Source: Spirochaetales bacterium (lineage in GTDB: Bacteria > Spirochaetota > Spirochaetia > Sphaerochaetales > Sphaerochaetaceae). Taken from it: a stretch of DNA of 33,106 bases. Within the stretch, counting starts at the first letter, position 1. Each line of letters starts with the position of its first letter. The position numbers and the translations under genes are program-made. Under the pieces are notes generated by a model that worked only from the letters and a program-made list of their open reading frames with translations, was not told the DNA's origin and did not search any database. This document shows positions 23,366 through 32,416 of this stretch, piece by piece. The DNA is taken from positions 1-33,106 of the forward strand of contig JAAZAT010000223.1 in the NCBI GenBank assembly GCA_012514185.1, written 5' to 3'.

Positions 23366-26300
23366 ATGAGTCTAACCAATACCGTAGTTCGCCGTCCCAC
23401 CACGATTATCATCATCTACATCCTGTTGACGGTGCTTGCCTTGGTGGTCTATCCCAACCTGTCGGTCGAACTCTTTCCTGAGATGGACCTTCCGATGGTC
23501 ATCGTCTACTCCTCCTATCGCGGGGCAAGTCCCGAAACCATGGAAAGCAGGGTTACCAAGCTCATCGAGAGCGCCGTCGCCAATGTCGGTGGGATCAAGC
23601 GTGTCAGTTCAACTTCATCCGAAGGTATTTCGATGGTTATGCTGGAGTTCGCCTATGGCACCGATTTGGATAAGGCCACTCAGTCGATAAACGACAACAT
23701 CAGCCTCTATACCGATATATTCCCGGAGGATGCCACCAAACCGACCATCTTCAAGCTGAACACCAACATGATGCCCATCATGAATATTGCACTCAAGGGC
23801 TCAAACGGCCAGGATGCCAATGAGCTGCGGGCTGTGTTGGAGGATGTGGTCCAAAATCGTCTCGAGCGGGTTGCAGGTGTCTCCTCAACTGCCGTCAATG
23901 GAGGACAGGACGCCTACGTCCAGGTTGCCGTCGATCAGAACCGCTTGGAAGCCTATGGGCTTACGCTCTCTCAGGTTGCCTACACCCTCAACCCACAGAA
24001 TTTCCAAATCGGGGCAGGCACCTTGATCGAAGGCGACCTTTCCTACCTGCTTCGCACCGATGCCCAATTCTCCTCCATCGAGCAGATAGAGGATGCCATG
24101 GTGGCAGCTTATCCCAAGTATGATGCAAAAGGTACTGTCATTGGCTCGAATGTCATTCGGCTCAAGGACATTGCCACTGTTACGTTCTCCTATCGCGATG
24201 CAACGAGCAAGGTGTACATCAACGGAGAGAGCGGGGTATACCTGTCGGTCAGCAAAGAGTCCGACGCCAACAGCGTGCAAGTGGCAAAGCGCGTGAAGGA
24301 AGTCATTGAGGACTTGAACAAGGAACTGCCCAAGGGAATGAGCCTTGAGGTCATCGTCGACACCACCGAGATGGTCGAATCGACGATCAACACGGTGTAT
24401 GAAAGCCTGCTCTACGGCGTAGTCTTGGTCATGGCTGTCCTCTTCATCTTCCTTCGGAGCATCAAGTCCACCTTCATCATAGGCATTTCGATACCGATTT
24501 CCATGCTGCTTACCGTGTTGGTCATGTTCTTCATGGGTTACTCGCTGAACCTGATGACATTGACCGGCTTGATTTTGGGGCTTGGCATGACGGTGGATAG
24601 TTCGATCGTCATTCTGGAGAACATCTTCCGCTACCGCGAACGCGGGGCAAAGCTGCATGCCGCCGCCATCCTCGGCACCAAGGAGATGATCGTCTCCATC
24701 ACCGCATCGGTGCTTACCACCGTCTGTGTCTTTGTTCCGATGGTGCTCCTTCGCAGCAACCTGGAGATGCTTGGGGAGATCATCACCCCGATGGCCGCGA
24801 CAATCATCATCAGCCTTTTGGCCTCGCTGGTGGTGTCGGTCACCTTGGTTCCGGTTCTCACCAGCTCGTATGTAAAGCTCTATACACGCAAACAAAAACC
24901 CTTGAAGATTCGCCTGCTCAGGTTCATCGATGATAAGGCAGAATCTGCTTTTGACGCGCTCGACCGGGCTTACAAGCGCACCCTTGCCTTGTTGATCGAC
25001 CATAAATGGCTTACGCTGATTCTTGTTTCCCTGATTCTGGTCCTTACGTTCCAAGCCTTCCAGGCAATGCCCCAGTCGCTCTATCCCACCATGAGTGAGA
25101 CCTCGGTAACCCTCAGTGTAACCCTGCCGCAGGGAACAACCCTTGCGACAACGGAGAGTCTCTTGATGAATCTGCACGAAAAGGCCGAACAAGACATCAA
25201 GGGATACAAGGATATCACGGTCACCGCGGGCGGCGGAGGAATGTTCGGCAACGGAGGAACCAACTCCGGCTCGTTGCAGATCTCATTGCTTGACGAGGAA
25301 GGAGCCGATTCCATGCAGGTCGTCCAAGAGAAACTCAGGCGTTACTTCAATCTCTATCCGGCGGCCAGCTTCTCGTTCAGCCAGATGTCGATGGGACTCG
25401 GCAACCTCAATCCGGTCGATGTTGTAGTCAAGAGCGACAACCTTGAGCTCGCTGTGGAAACTGCAGAGAAAATCCGCGACCTGATCGAGCAGAACCTCAA
25501 GGGTATCACCGAAATCAGGACCGACTTCAACAAGGGCCTGCCCGAGTTGAAAATCATCATCGACCGGGAACGTGCATACGCCTACAACCTGACGATGCAA
25601 GCCATCGCAACCGAGATCAGCAACAGCGTGAATGGTATTACCGCAACCCAGCTCAAGGAGAACGGCAAAGACACCGATGTCATTGTCATGTTGGATAAGG
25701 CCGACCGTTCCAGCGAGCTCGATCTCAATCGAATCTTCATCCGCAATGCTCTGGGAGAGAAGATAAGCTTGGACAACCTGGCTACCATCGAACGCTCCAC
25801 CGGCCCCGTTTCCATCAATCGCGAGAACGAGATGAGAACGGTGCATGTGATCGGCGGACTTGCCCCCAACTATGCGGCAAGCCAGGCTGAATCGGATATC
25901 AGAGCCCTTTTGGACAAAGAGCTGTCGCTCTCTGATGAGGTTTTCATCGAGTACGGTGGTGACTTTTCCGACATGACGGCCATGTTCGGTCAAGTCGGCC
26001 TGATCCTCGTCCTCGCCATCGTCCTGGTCTTCGGTGTCATGGCAAGCCTCTTCGAATCCTTCAAGAACCCCTTCATCGTCCTGCTTTCCATGCCGCTGAT
26101 GATGATCGGCGTTGTCGGCATCTACCTGATCACCGGCGAGACGTTCAGCCTGATCAGCGCCATCGGCATCGTCATCCTCGCCGGCATCGTCGTCAACAAT
26201 GCCATTGTCTTGATCGAGTACATCAACCTGCTCAGGAAACGAGGGCTTCCCATACGCAGCGCTTGCATCGAGGCTGGCGGGAACCGGCTCAAGCCGATTC

Positions 26301-26521
26301 TCATGACCAGTTTGACCACCATTTTCGGTATGATCCCGCTCGCATTCTTCGGTGGACAGGGAGCTGAACAGATCCAGCCGATCGGTCAGACCCTCATCGG
26401 AGGCATGACGGTCAGCACCCTGATGACCATCTACTTCACTCCGGTCCTCTATGCCCTCTTCAACAAGGACAAGCAGAAGAAGGATGTAGAACGAATTGAG
26501 AACTATCTGGAGGAGGTGTGA
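23366..26521 (+). CDS. RND-family efflux transporter permease
   Basis: This 1051-residue protein has the RND layout: TM1 near residues 12-30, a large periplasmic loop, TM2-6, a second loop, and TM7-12. N-terminal RRPTTIIIIYILLTVLALV and the VELFPEMDLPMVIVYSSYRGASPE segment are typical. In TM4 the proton-relay motif reads GMTVDSSIVILEN: D411 is kept, but the second Asp of AcrB (D408) is Ser412. In TM10 the AcrB Lys940 position is Asn (GIVVNNAIVLIEY). Non-AcrB RND pumps often show such changes. It should export drugs or other amphiphiles by proton antiport together with the two upstream proteins. The gene is preceded by AAGGAA; the PG0541-like gene follows at once. Confidence 0.93.
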   Translation: MSLTNTVVRRPTTIIIIYILLTVLALVVYPNLSVELFPEMDLPMVIVYSSYRGASPETMESRVTKLIESAVANVGGIKRVSSTSSEGISMVMLEFAYGTDLDKATQSINDNISLYTDIFPEDATKPTIFKLNTNMMPIMNIALKGSNGQDANELRAVLEDVVQNRLERVAGVSSTAVNGGQDAYVQVAVDQNRLEAYGLTLSQVAYTLNPQNFQIGAGTLIEGDLSYLLRTDAQFSSIEQIEDAMVAAYPKYDAKGTVIGSNVIRLKDIATVTFSYRDATSKVYINGESGVYLSVSKESDANSVQVAKRVKEVIEDLNKELPKGMSLEVIVDTTEMVESTINTVYESLLYGVVLVMAVLFIFLRSIKSTFIIGISIPISMLLTVLVMFFMGYSLNLMTLTGLILGLGMTVDSSIVILENIFRYRERGAKLHAAAILGTKEMIVSITASVLTTVCVFVPMVLLRSNLEMLGEIITPMAATIIISLLASLVVSVTLVPVLTSSYVKLYTRKQKPLKIRLLRFIDDKAESAFDALDRAYKRTLALLIDHKWLTLILVSLILVLTFQAFQAMPQSLYPTMSETSVTLSVTLPQGTTLATTESLLMNLHEKAEQDIKGYKDITVTAGGGGMFGNGGTNSGSLQISLLDEEGADSMQVVQEKLRRYFNLYPAASFSFSQMSMGLGNLNPVDVVVKSDNLELAVETAEKIRDLIEQNLKGITEIRTDFNKGLPELKIIIDRERAYAYNLTMQAIATEISNSVNGITATQLKENGKDTDVIVMLDKADRSSELDLNRIFIRNALGEKISLDNLATIERSTGPVSINRENEMRTVHVIGGLAPNYAASQAESDIRALLDKELSLSDEVFIEYGGDFSDMTAMFGQVGLILVLAIVLVFGVMASLFESFKNPFIVLLSMPLMMIGVVGIYLITGETFSLISAIGIVILAGIVVNNAIVLIEYINLLRKRGLPIRSACIEAGGNRLKPILMTSLTTIFGMIPLAFFGGQGAEQIQPIGQTLIGGMTVSTLMTIYFTPVLYALFNKDKQKKDVERIENYLEEV

Positions 26522-26522
26522 G

Positions 26523-26795
26523 ATGAGAAGGGTGGAAATTATCGCAGCCCAAGCAATTCTTGACGATGTATTGGAAGCTCTTGAGTATTTTCAGGTTCCT
26601 ATGCATTACACCATCATCCCCACCGCCCACGGGAAAGGCAACACCAGCCCGAAGTTGGGAGACGATGTCTGGCCGGAGGAGAACTTCATTCTCCTCATGT
26701 ATTGTGAAGAGCCGACCTTGGCCGGCATCGAGCAAGCCATTGAGTTGGTGAAGAAGAAGTACGACCACGAAGGGATCGGGTACTTCGTGCTCTAG
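26523..26795 (+). CDS. PG0541-like transporter-associated small protein
   Basis: This 90-residue protein begins RRVEIIAAQAILDDVLEALEYF and contains a Gly-rich loop (TAHGKGNTSPKLGDDVWPEENF, residues about 43-64) before a final beta-alpha-beta unit. Pattern, length and place behind an RND pump match the PG0541 family, which resembles P-II/GlnB-like ferredoxin folds. P-II-like proteins bind nucleotides or metals in such a loop and control transporters, so a regulatory role on the pump is likely but unproven. ATG 26523 follows AGGAGG (26510-26515), inside the end of the pump gene; the stop codon is part of the ribosome site of the next gene. Confidence 0.78.
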   Translation: MRRVEIIAAQAILDDVLEALEYFQVPMHYTIIPTAHGKGNTSPKLGDDVWPEENFILLMYCEEPTLAGIEQAIELVKKKYDHEGIGYFVL

Positions 26796-26803
26796 GAGGG
26801 AAC

Positions 26804-28066
26804 GTGAAGGTCCTGCTGCTCTGTCTTGTCTGCCTGCTCGGCCTCAACGGTGCTTGGGCGGATGAGACTGAGGTGCTCAAGAAGATCAGCAGTATGACCG
26901 ACCTCTCGGGAATCGTCATGATTGGCGATGGTCGGTCTGTGCACTATCAGCAGAGTTTCGGTTTTGCTGACCATGCAAAAGGGCAGCCGATTGACGAACA
27001 TACGCTGTTCCCCCTTGCCTCGCTGACCAAGCCGTTCACCGCCTTGGCCGTATCTCAGCTGGCCGACCATGGCAAGCTCTCGTTCGATGACCCTGTCTCA
27101 TGCTATCTGAGTGAATTTGCCCCTCATCCCACGCTGACTATACGCAATCTGCTGGAACACCGCTCTGGCCTTGTCCGTGACCTTACCGACACTCATCAAA
27201 TTTCTCCGTATGAACCGATTTCAACCGAGGCCTTGATAGACCGCATAGCAGATGCCCTCTTGCAATCAGAGCCTGGCAGGACCTATTCCTACAGCAATGC
27301 AAACTACCAGGTATTGGCTGCCCTGGTCGAGGTTGTTTCACAGCAAAGCTATGAAGCGTATCTGATGGACCATATCTTCAATCCTTCAGGCATGACTTCA
27401 ACACACGTGTTGCACGGATTTGCTCCTGCCGAGCTTGCTAAAGGGCATGCCGGTTCCCGCCTTCTTGCAAGCTACCACTTCAGCCATGCCTACGGCTCAG
27501 GCAATCTTGCTTCCACCGCAGCTGATTTACACCGATTTGTCGCATCCCTTGCCTACGGCTTGTTCGGTCCTCCATCCGCCCTGCTCGGATGGATGCACGG
27601 CAGCCTGCTCGGGCATCGGTATATTGAACATACCGGGCACCTTGGATCGGGTTACGCAACCTGCTTGCGGTACTTTTGGGAGGATGACCTTGCTGTCATC
27701 GTGCTGCTGAACACGCTGTATCCTGATATTCTCGAGGTGGTGGATGCCCTTGGCGCCAGTGCGTTGCAGATGGAGCCGAGAGAGCAGAATGTTCGGGTAT
27801 GGAAACCCGCCAAGCCGATGTTCGAGCCTGTTGCCTTTCAGAGTGACGACGGCCAGACCTTGGTGCTCCAAATCCGCAACAACATTCTCACCGTCATACC
27901 TCAAACCGGCAGGACCGTGTATCTGCAGCAAGCAGGGGAGGGTGGATATCATGATCCTGAGCATCCCTTGTTTACACACCATCTTATTGCTGATGAGAAC
28001 AATACGCTTATCGCCTACGAAGTGCGCGGCCTGGTTCGCACCAAGCGGTATTTCAGGGTCGAGTAA
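26804..28066 (+). CDS. Secreted serine hydrolase, class C beta-lactamase / DD-peptidase fold
   Basis: This 420-residue protein has a signal peptide (MKVLLLCLVCLLGLNGAWA, cleavage after A19). The catalytic motifs are S73-LT-K76 (PLASLTKPFTA), Y163-S-N165 and HTGHLGSG as the third box. IRNLLEHRSGLVRDL is a hallmark of the family. A C-terminal extension (about 330-420) looks like the small beta domain seen in D-aminopeptidase-like and lipocalin-tailed members. It may cut peptidoglycan peptides or esters in the periplasm; beta-lactamase activity cannot be inferred. GTG 26804 is the start, with AGGAGGG at 26794-26800 overlapping the stop of the previous gene, so it belongs to the efflux operon. 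Confidence 0.87.
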   Translation: MKVLLLCLVCLLGLNGAWADETEVLKKISSMTDLSGIVMIGDGRSVHYQQSFGFADHAKGQPIDEHTLFPLASLTKPFTALAVSQLADHGKLSFDDPVSCYLSEFAPHPTLTIRNLLEHRSGLVRDLTDTHQISPYEPISTEALIDRIADALLQSEPGRTYSYSNANYQVLAALVEVVSQQSYEAYLMDHIFNPSGMTSTHVLHGFAPAELAKGHAGSRLLASYHFSHAYGSGNLASTAADLHRFVASLAYGLFGPPSALLGWMHGSLLGHRYIEHTGHLGSGYATCLRYFWEDDLAVIVLLNTLYPDILEVVDALGASALQMEPREQNVRVWKPAKPMFEPVAFQSDDGQTLVLQIRNNILTVIPQTGRTVYLQQAGEGGYHDPEHPLFTHHLIADENNTLIAYEVRGLVRTKRYFRVE

Positions 28067-28098
28067 GCGTATTGCAAGCAATAAAGTGTGAAAAAATA

Positions 28099-28148
28099 CA
28101 AGATTCCCCGCCTTGAAATCTTGACTTGTGGTTGTATGCTTCTATATC
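28099..28148 (+). promoter_or_regulatory. Promoter with inverted repeat upstream of the ferric-reductase-like gene
   Basis: TTGACT (28121-28126), 16 bases, TATATC (28143-28148) is a good promoter, with GGGAGGA before ATG 28183. A perfect 7-base inverted repeat CAAGATT (28099-28105) and AATCTTG (28117-28123), 11 bases apart, overlaps the -35 box and could be an operator. As RNA it has no T-run. Confidence 0.55.
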
Positions 28149-28182
28149 CTATTAAAAAACTAGAGTTACATGGGAGGACCAC

Positions 28183-28827
28183 ATGAAACAACGCCTGACC
28201 TATCTCGGATTTTTCCTTACTCCCTTCATTCCTGTGATCTTCTACCTGGTTTCCGCCCAGGCCGGCTTCGATGCATATGCCTTGTCGATTGTCTTCGGCG
28301 TCTATGCCTTTGTTCTGGTGTGCAACCAGTTTTATCTGGCTTCACAGCCTGCCGTCCTGCTCAAGGTGCTTTCAGAAAAACAGGTAAGGAACCTGCACAG
28401 CACGGCCCCGCTCCTGCTGCTTGCCTTGGCGGGAGCTCATGCACTGCTGAAACTTACTGTAGGATTCACCCTCTCATCGTCCCAAGCAGTCATAGGTCTT
28501 CTTGCCTTTGTGCTCTTCTTTGTCGGAATACTCTCAGCCCTCATGTTGTTTGCCAACACCGTGCTGACCAAGAGGGTTGCCTTTGCTGCAATACGAACGT
28601 CGGTGATGGCAAAGGGAGGACTCACCCACCAAAAAGCACGCACCATGCACAACCTGATGGTACCCACTGGCCTCCTCGTCCTGGCCCATGTCCTGCTTGC
28701 TTCCACCTCCGACTTCGCCTACAACCCATGGGGGATGTCCATGCTGGTCATCTGGATGGTCTACTCCCTCCTGTCGTACCTGAACTATCGGCTCTCAGGC
28801 CGAAAGAAGCGAGGATCCAAATCATGA
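28183..28827 (+). CDS. Ferric reductase-like transmembrane protein (heme b)
   Basis: This 214-residue membrane protein has about six hydrophobic segments. Two His pairs with 12-13 residues between them, H72/H86 (NLHSTAPLLLLALAGAHALL) and H156/H169 (MHNLMVPTGLLVLAHVLL), match the bis-heme ligation of the ferric reductase/NADPH oxidase/MsrQ superfamily. No flavin or NAD-binding domain is attached, so it resembles MsrQ-like stand-alone cytochromes. It should move electrons across the inner membrane, and the partner is probably the exported DOMON protein whose start overlaps its stop codon (ATGA). GGGAGGA precedes ATG 28183. Confidence 0.82.
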   Translation: MKQRLTYLGFFLTPFIPVIFYLVSAQAGFDAYALSIVFGVYAFVLVCNQFYLASQPAVLLKVLSEKQVRNLHSTAPLLLLALAGAHALLKLTVGFTLSSSQAVIGLLAFVLFFVGILSALMLFANTVLTKRVAFAAIRTSVMAKGGLTHQKARTMHNLMVPTGLLVLAHVLLASTSDFAYNPWGMSMLVIWMVYSLLSYLNYRLSGRKKRGSKS

Positions 28828-29351
28828 AAAAGATCTTCACCATACTGATGCTTGCCGCCTTGGCCCTTCCCTTGGCGGCTCAAATCCTTCCAAGCACTTC
28901 TGTCGATCCCAAGATTGACGGCATCTTCCAAGATCAGGAGTATGCAGTCGTGCAGGAGCTGCGGGGGATGAAATTCGGCTACGCCCTTTCCCGCGATGGA
29001 CAGACACTGCACTTCGCCCTGCAGGCACCCACCACTGGCTGGGTCTCCATCGGACTGGGTTCGAATCGAATGCAGGGAGCCCATATCGTCATCGGCTTTG
29101 ACGCCCTTGCAAGCCAGTCAATCAGCGAGGAGACCGGCAGGGGCCACAGCCACAGCCCGTCCAGGGACAAGATCGTGAAACAACAGGCGATCAAGGAGAG
29201 CGGGAGCGTCACGACGCTGGAGTTTTCCGTACCTGCTTCCCTGTATGCAGGGGGACGTGAACTGAGAACGATTCTTGCCTATGGAACACAAGATGACTTG
29301 AGAAGCAAGCATACGGTGTACGCTTCCCACACCATTGCCTTCGCCAAATAA
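28824..29351 (+). CDS. Exported DOMON-domain protein
   Basis: This 175-residue protein has a signal peptide (MKKIFTILMLAALALPLAAQ, cleavage near A19) followed by a DOMON beta-sandwich: IDGIFQDQEY, TGWVSIGLGSNRMQGAHIVIGF, and a C-terminal LRTILAYGTQDDLRSKHTVYASHT. In heme-binding DOMON proteins the ligands are a Met in the position of M83 and a His near the end; H163 or H169 would serve. A heme or sugar-binding role in the periplasm is therefore plausible. It overlaps the ferric-reductase-like gene by four bases, which suggests a two-protein electron transfer unit. An upstream in-frame extension exists but is only the other gene read out of frame. Confidence 0.8.
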   Translation: MKKIFTILMLAALALPLAAQILPSTSVDPKIDGIFQDQEYAVVQELRGMKFGYALSRDGQTLHFALQAPTTGWVSIGLGSNRMQGAHIVIGFDALASQSISEETGRGHSHSPSRDKIVKQQAIKESGSVTTLEFSVPASLYAGGRELRTILAYGTQDDLRSKHTVYASHTIAFAK

Positions 29352-29383
29352 GTTTCTTCTGTGAACGGGCACGCAATAGCACC

Positions 29384-29412
29384 TTTGCAGGTATAGCTAG
29401 GTAGGGTATACT
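29384..29412 (+). promoter_or_regulatory. Promoter of the glycosidase pair
   Basis: TATACT (29407-29412) with a weak -35 TTTGCA (29384-29389) at 17 bases, or TTGCAG at 16. AAAGGAG (29421-29427) precedes ATG 29436. Confidence 0.5.
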
Positions 29413-29435
29413 TGCTTGGAAAAGGAGTACCTGCC

Positions 29436-30320
29436 ATGCACTTACAAGCGATTCAAATGCGTGACCCGTTCATTCTTGCCGACTGGAAGTCGAACTCGTA
29501 TTATCTGTACGGAACGACTGACAAGGACCCCTGGAAAGCGAAGGGTGTAGGCTTTGAGACCTACCGAAGTACGGACTTGGTGCATTGGGAAGGACCTTTT
29601 GTGATTTTCACCCCGCCTGAGGGCTTTTGGGGAACCCATAATTTCTGGGCTCCGGAAGTGCACCTCTATCAAGACAAGTACTATCTGTTTGCCTCCTTCA
29701 AATCGGAGGTGCACCGCAGGGGAACCCAGATTCTTGTCTCCTCATCTCCTCTCGGCCCGTTTGTTCCTGTAAGCGACAAGCCAGCCACCCCCGCCGATTG
29801 GGAGTGTCTGGATGGCACCTTCTTTTTAGATGAAGAAGGCCAACCGTGGATGGTATTCTGCCACGAGTGGGTGCAAGCCAATGACGGGGAGATCCTAGCC
29901 CAGCGCCTCTCTGCAGACCTCCGTGAACCAATCGGAGAACCCATACTTTTGTTCAAGGCCTCATCTGCATCATGGCCCAAGTTGCTGCCTCGCCGTGATG
30001 GAACAGGCATCGTCGATGCCAGGGTCACCGACGGGCCGTTTCTGCACCGCACCAAGGATGGTACGCTGCTGATGCTCTGGTCGACGGTTTCGGAATCCGG
30101 CTACGCCATGGGCTATGCCACCAGCACATCAGCTTCCCTGCTCGGTCCCTGGGTTCAGCAACAAACGCCCCTCATCCAGTGTGACGGCGGCCATGGAATG
30201 ATTTTCCGCTCCTTCGAGAGTGTGCTGTACCTGACCTATCACAGCCCCAACAAGACACCGAATGAGAGACCGTTCTTCGTCGCTTTGGAGGAGAAGCATG
30301 GGGGCTTGGTATGCCGCTAG
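29436..30320 (+). CDS. Glycoside hydrolase family 43-like enzyme
   Basis: This 294-residue protein has the five-bladed beta-propeller pattern of GH43: the general base D10 in MRDPF, WAPEVHLYQDKYYLFAS (71-87), the pKa-setting D126 in CLDGTFF, and VTDGPFL (197-203) where the general acid Glu of most GH43 enzymes (EGP) would be. Here that residue is Asp199. I believe a clade with this Asp exists, but whether it is active I cannot say. There is no signal peptide, so it acts in the cytoplasm, probably on arabino- or xylo-oligosaccharides or related glycosides. It overlaps the next glycosidase gene by 10 bases. AAAGGAG lies before the start. A TTG at 29412 would extend it by eight residues and is less likely. 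Confidence 0.82.
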   Translation: MHLQAIQMRDPFILADWKSNSYYLYGTTDKDPWKAKGVGFETYRSTDLVHWEGPFVIFTPPEGFWGTHNFWAPEVHLYQDKYYLFASFKSEVHRRGTQILVSSSPLGPFVPVSDKPATPADWECLDGTFFLDEEGQPWMVFCHEWVQANDGEILAQRLSADLREPIGEPILLFKASSASWPKLLPRRDGTGIVDARVTDGPFLHRTKDGTLLMLWSTVSESGYAMGYATSTSASLLGPWVQQQTPLIQCDGGHGMIFRSFESVLYLTYHSPNKTPNERPFFVALEEKHGGLVCR

Positions 30321-32362
30321 AGCGAAGAATTCTCGTCCAGGAGCACAATCCACACATCCAATCGTATGATCCGGATGGCTTCTTAAGTGTAGGGAACGGA
30401 AATTTCGCCTTCACTGTCGATTGCACCGGCCTGCAGTCTTTTCTGCATCAGAGAGAGGGAAAAACTCCTCTGTGCACGATGAGCTCGTGGGGCATGCACA
30501 GCTACAAGGGAAAAGAGAAGCCCCGCTACGATCTGCTTGAGCTCAAGCAGTATGACTGTGATGGCCGCAAGGTCGGCTACATGACCGAATCCACCGGCCA
30601 GGAAGCGTTGTTCAACGACCTCAGGATCAATCCCCATCGGTTCAACCTTGGGCGCATCGGCTTGAAGGCAAAGGACACCGAAGAAGAGGTTTTCATCTCA
30701 TCGCTTACTCATATCGACCAAAGCCTCGATTTATATAGCGGCCTGATCACCAGCAGTTTTGTCTACAGGGGAGAGCCGGTCAGAGTCCAAACGGTTTGTC
30801 ATCCTACCCAGGACCAGGTCTCGATCAGTGTAGAATCGCCCTTGATCGCCAACGGCCTGCTTTCGGTTGTGGTTCACTTTCCCTACGCCTCGCATACCAT
30901 CAGCGGCTCGGACTACACAAGGGACGACGATCACACTAGCGTCCTCGAAGCAGGGGAGAACAACCAATATGTCATCAAACGCAGCATGGACAGCAGCTGC
31001 TACAATGTTCGCATCAAGGCCTGCACGCAGTGTGATGTGAAGCAGACCGGCCGGCATTCGTTTGAGCTTTTTTCCACCAATTTGGTACTGCAGGCAAGTA
31101 TTCTTTTCAAACAGAGCGATGATGAACCTCTATTTGCTGTTGATTCTTTTGCTCGGACCAAGTCACTTTCGGCAAACCACTGGGCTCGGTTTTGGACCGA
31201 GGGTGCGTTCATCGATTTCTCGCTCTCTTCTGACAAGCGAAAAGATGAATTGCAACGAAGAATGCTGCTGAGCAGGTACTTGCTTGCAATCCAGTGCAGC
31301 GGCGACACACCGCCGCCCGAGACCGGCCTTACCTGCAACAGCTGGTATGGGAAATTCCATCTGGAAATGCACCTGTTGCATGCTTCGCACTTTGCACTCT
31401 TCGGTCAGGCTGAGCTGCTCGAGCGTTCACTCTCTTGGTACACCGACATCCTCGAAGGTGCTTATAAGCGGGCAAGAGAGCAGGGCTACCGAGGTGCACG
31501 TTGGCCGAAAATGACCGATCCAAGCGGCAATGACAGCCCCTCGGCCATCGGTACGCTGCTCTGTTGGCAGCAGCCTCATCCGATTTTCTACGCTTCCTTG
31601 TTGAGAAAGACACAAATCGAGTCCGCCCTGCTTACCGAGTGGACAGAAATCATTGAGGCCACCGCCGCCTTCATGGTCGACTACCTTCAATACGATGAAC
31701 AGCAAGACCTCTATGTCCTCGGACCCCCTCTCATTCCGGTGCAGGAGAACCACCGGCCTGAGGAAACGCTGAATCCAACCTTCGAACTCTCCTATTGGCG
31801 ATGGGCGCTCCAAGAGGCGGTCAGCCTGCTCAAGGAGGCAGGTCGCAGTGTTGATGAACACTGGCTTCACGTACTTGAAAAGCTCGCTCCGCTGCCCAAC
31901 GATGGAGAAGTCTACTTGGCCCACCAGCGTTGTCCGGATACCTACGGTGCCTATGCGTACGACCATCCTTCGCTTCTTTTCAGCTTCGGGCTTCTCGACG
32001 GCAGGGATGTGGACAGGCGCATGATGAACAACTCCCTGGACCGGGTGCTCAAGGATTGGAAGCTCAATGAGCTCTGGGGCTGGGACTTCCCCCTCATGGC
32101 CATGACCGCCGCCCGTTTGGGTCGGCCTGAGGATGCGGTGGACCTGTTGTTGATGGACTCTTCCAAGAACACCTATACGCCCAACGGCCACAACGCCCAA
32201 ATACCGAAAGCCGACCTTCCTTTGTACCTGCCGGGCAATGGAGCCTTGCTCTTGGCCTTGGCCCTGATGGCCGGCGGTTGGAAAGGCGAGACGGCCCATG
32301 CGCCCGGATTCCCACAGGATGGCTGGGTGGTGAGAATCGAAAACCTCAAGCGATTCTGGTAA
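30311..32362 (+). CDS. GH65/GH95-like (alpha/alpha)6-barrel glycosidase
   Basis: This 683-residue protein has an N-terminal beta-sandwich (about 1-300) and a helical (alpha/alpha)6 barrel. Conserved-looking segments are WYGKFHLEMH (345-354), QGYRGARWPKMTD (391-403), WQQPHPI, VQENHRPEETLNPTFELSYWRW (477-498), and GHNAQIPKADLPLYLPGNG near the end. They resemble GH65 and GH95 proteins and similar uncharacterised six-hairpin glycosidases. E352, E479 and E492 are candidate acid residues. No signal peptide is seen. It may act on the product of the GH43 enzyme whose gene overlaps it. Phosphorylase rather than hydrolase activity is possible. Confidence 0.72.
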   Translation: MPLERRILVQEHNPHIQSYDPDGFLSVGNGNFAFTVDCTGLQSFLHQREGKTPLCTMSSWGMHSYKGKEKPRYDLLELKQYDCDGRKVGYMTESTGQEALFNDLRINPHRFNLGRIGLKAKDTEEEVFISSLTHIDQSLDLYSGLITSSFVYRGEPVRVQTVCHPTQDQVSISVESPLIANGLLSVVVHFPYASHTISGSDYTRDDDHTSVLEAGENNQYVIKRSMDSSCYNVRIKACTQCDVKQTGRHSFELFSTNLVLQASILFKQSDDEPLFAVDSFARTKSLSANHWARFWTEGAFIDFSLSSDKRKDELQRRMLLSRYLLAIQCSGDTPPPETGLTCNSWYGKFHLEMHLLHASHFALFGQAELLERSLSWYTDILEGAYKRAREQGYRGARWPKMTDPSGNDSPSAIGTLLCWQQPHPIFYASLLRKTQIESALLTEWTEIIEATAAFMVDYLQYDEQQDLYVLGPPLIPVQENHRPEETLNPTFELSYWRWALQEAVSLLKEAGRSVDEHWLHVLEKLAPLPNDGEVYLAHQRCPDTYGAYAYDHPSLLFSFGLLDGRDVDRRMMNNSLDRVLKDWKLNELWGWDFPLMAMTAARLGRPEDAVDLLLMDSSKNTYTPNGHNAQIPKADLPLYLPGNGALLLALALMAGGWKGETAHAPGFPQDGWVVRIENLKRFW

Positions 32363-32416
32363 TGTGAGCTATCTTTTTTCCTCGGTATTCGGTATGGTAG
32401 CGCCAAGGCGGAGTGT

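Noticed and set aside
23885-25192. Minus-strand open frame of 435 codons opposite the RND pump
   Set aside because: Antisense to a highly conserved transporter; the product is Asp/His/Gln-rich, as expected from reading such a gene backwards.
28071-28086. TATTGC-AA-GCAATA inverted repeat after the serine hydrolase gene as a terminator
   Set aside because: A two-base loop and no following T-run make it a poor terminator.
28170-28823. 218-codon N-terminal extension of the DOMON protein
   Set aside because: It is the ferric-reductase-like gene read in another frame; the signal peptide at 28824 marks the true start.
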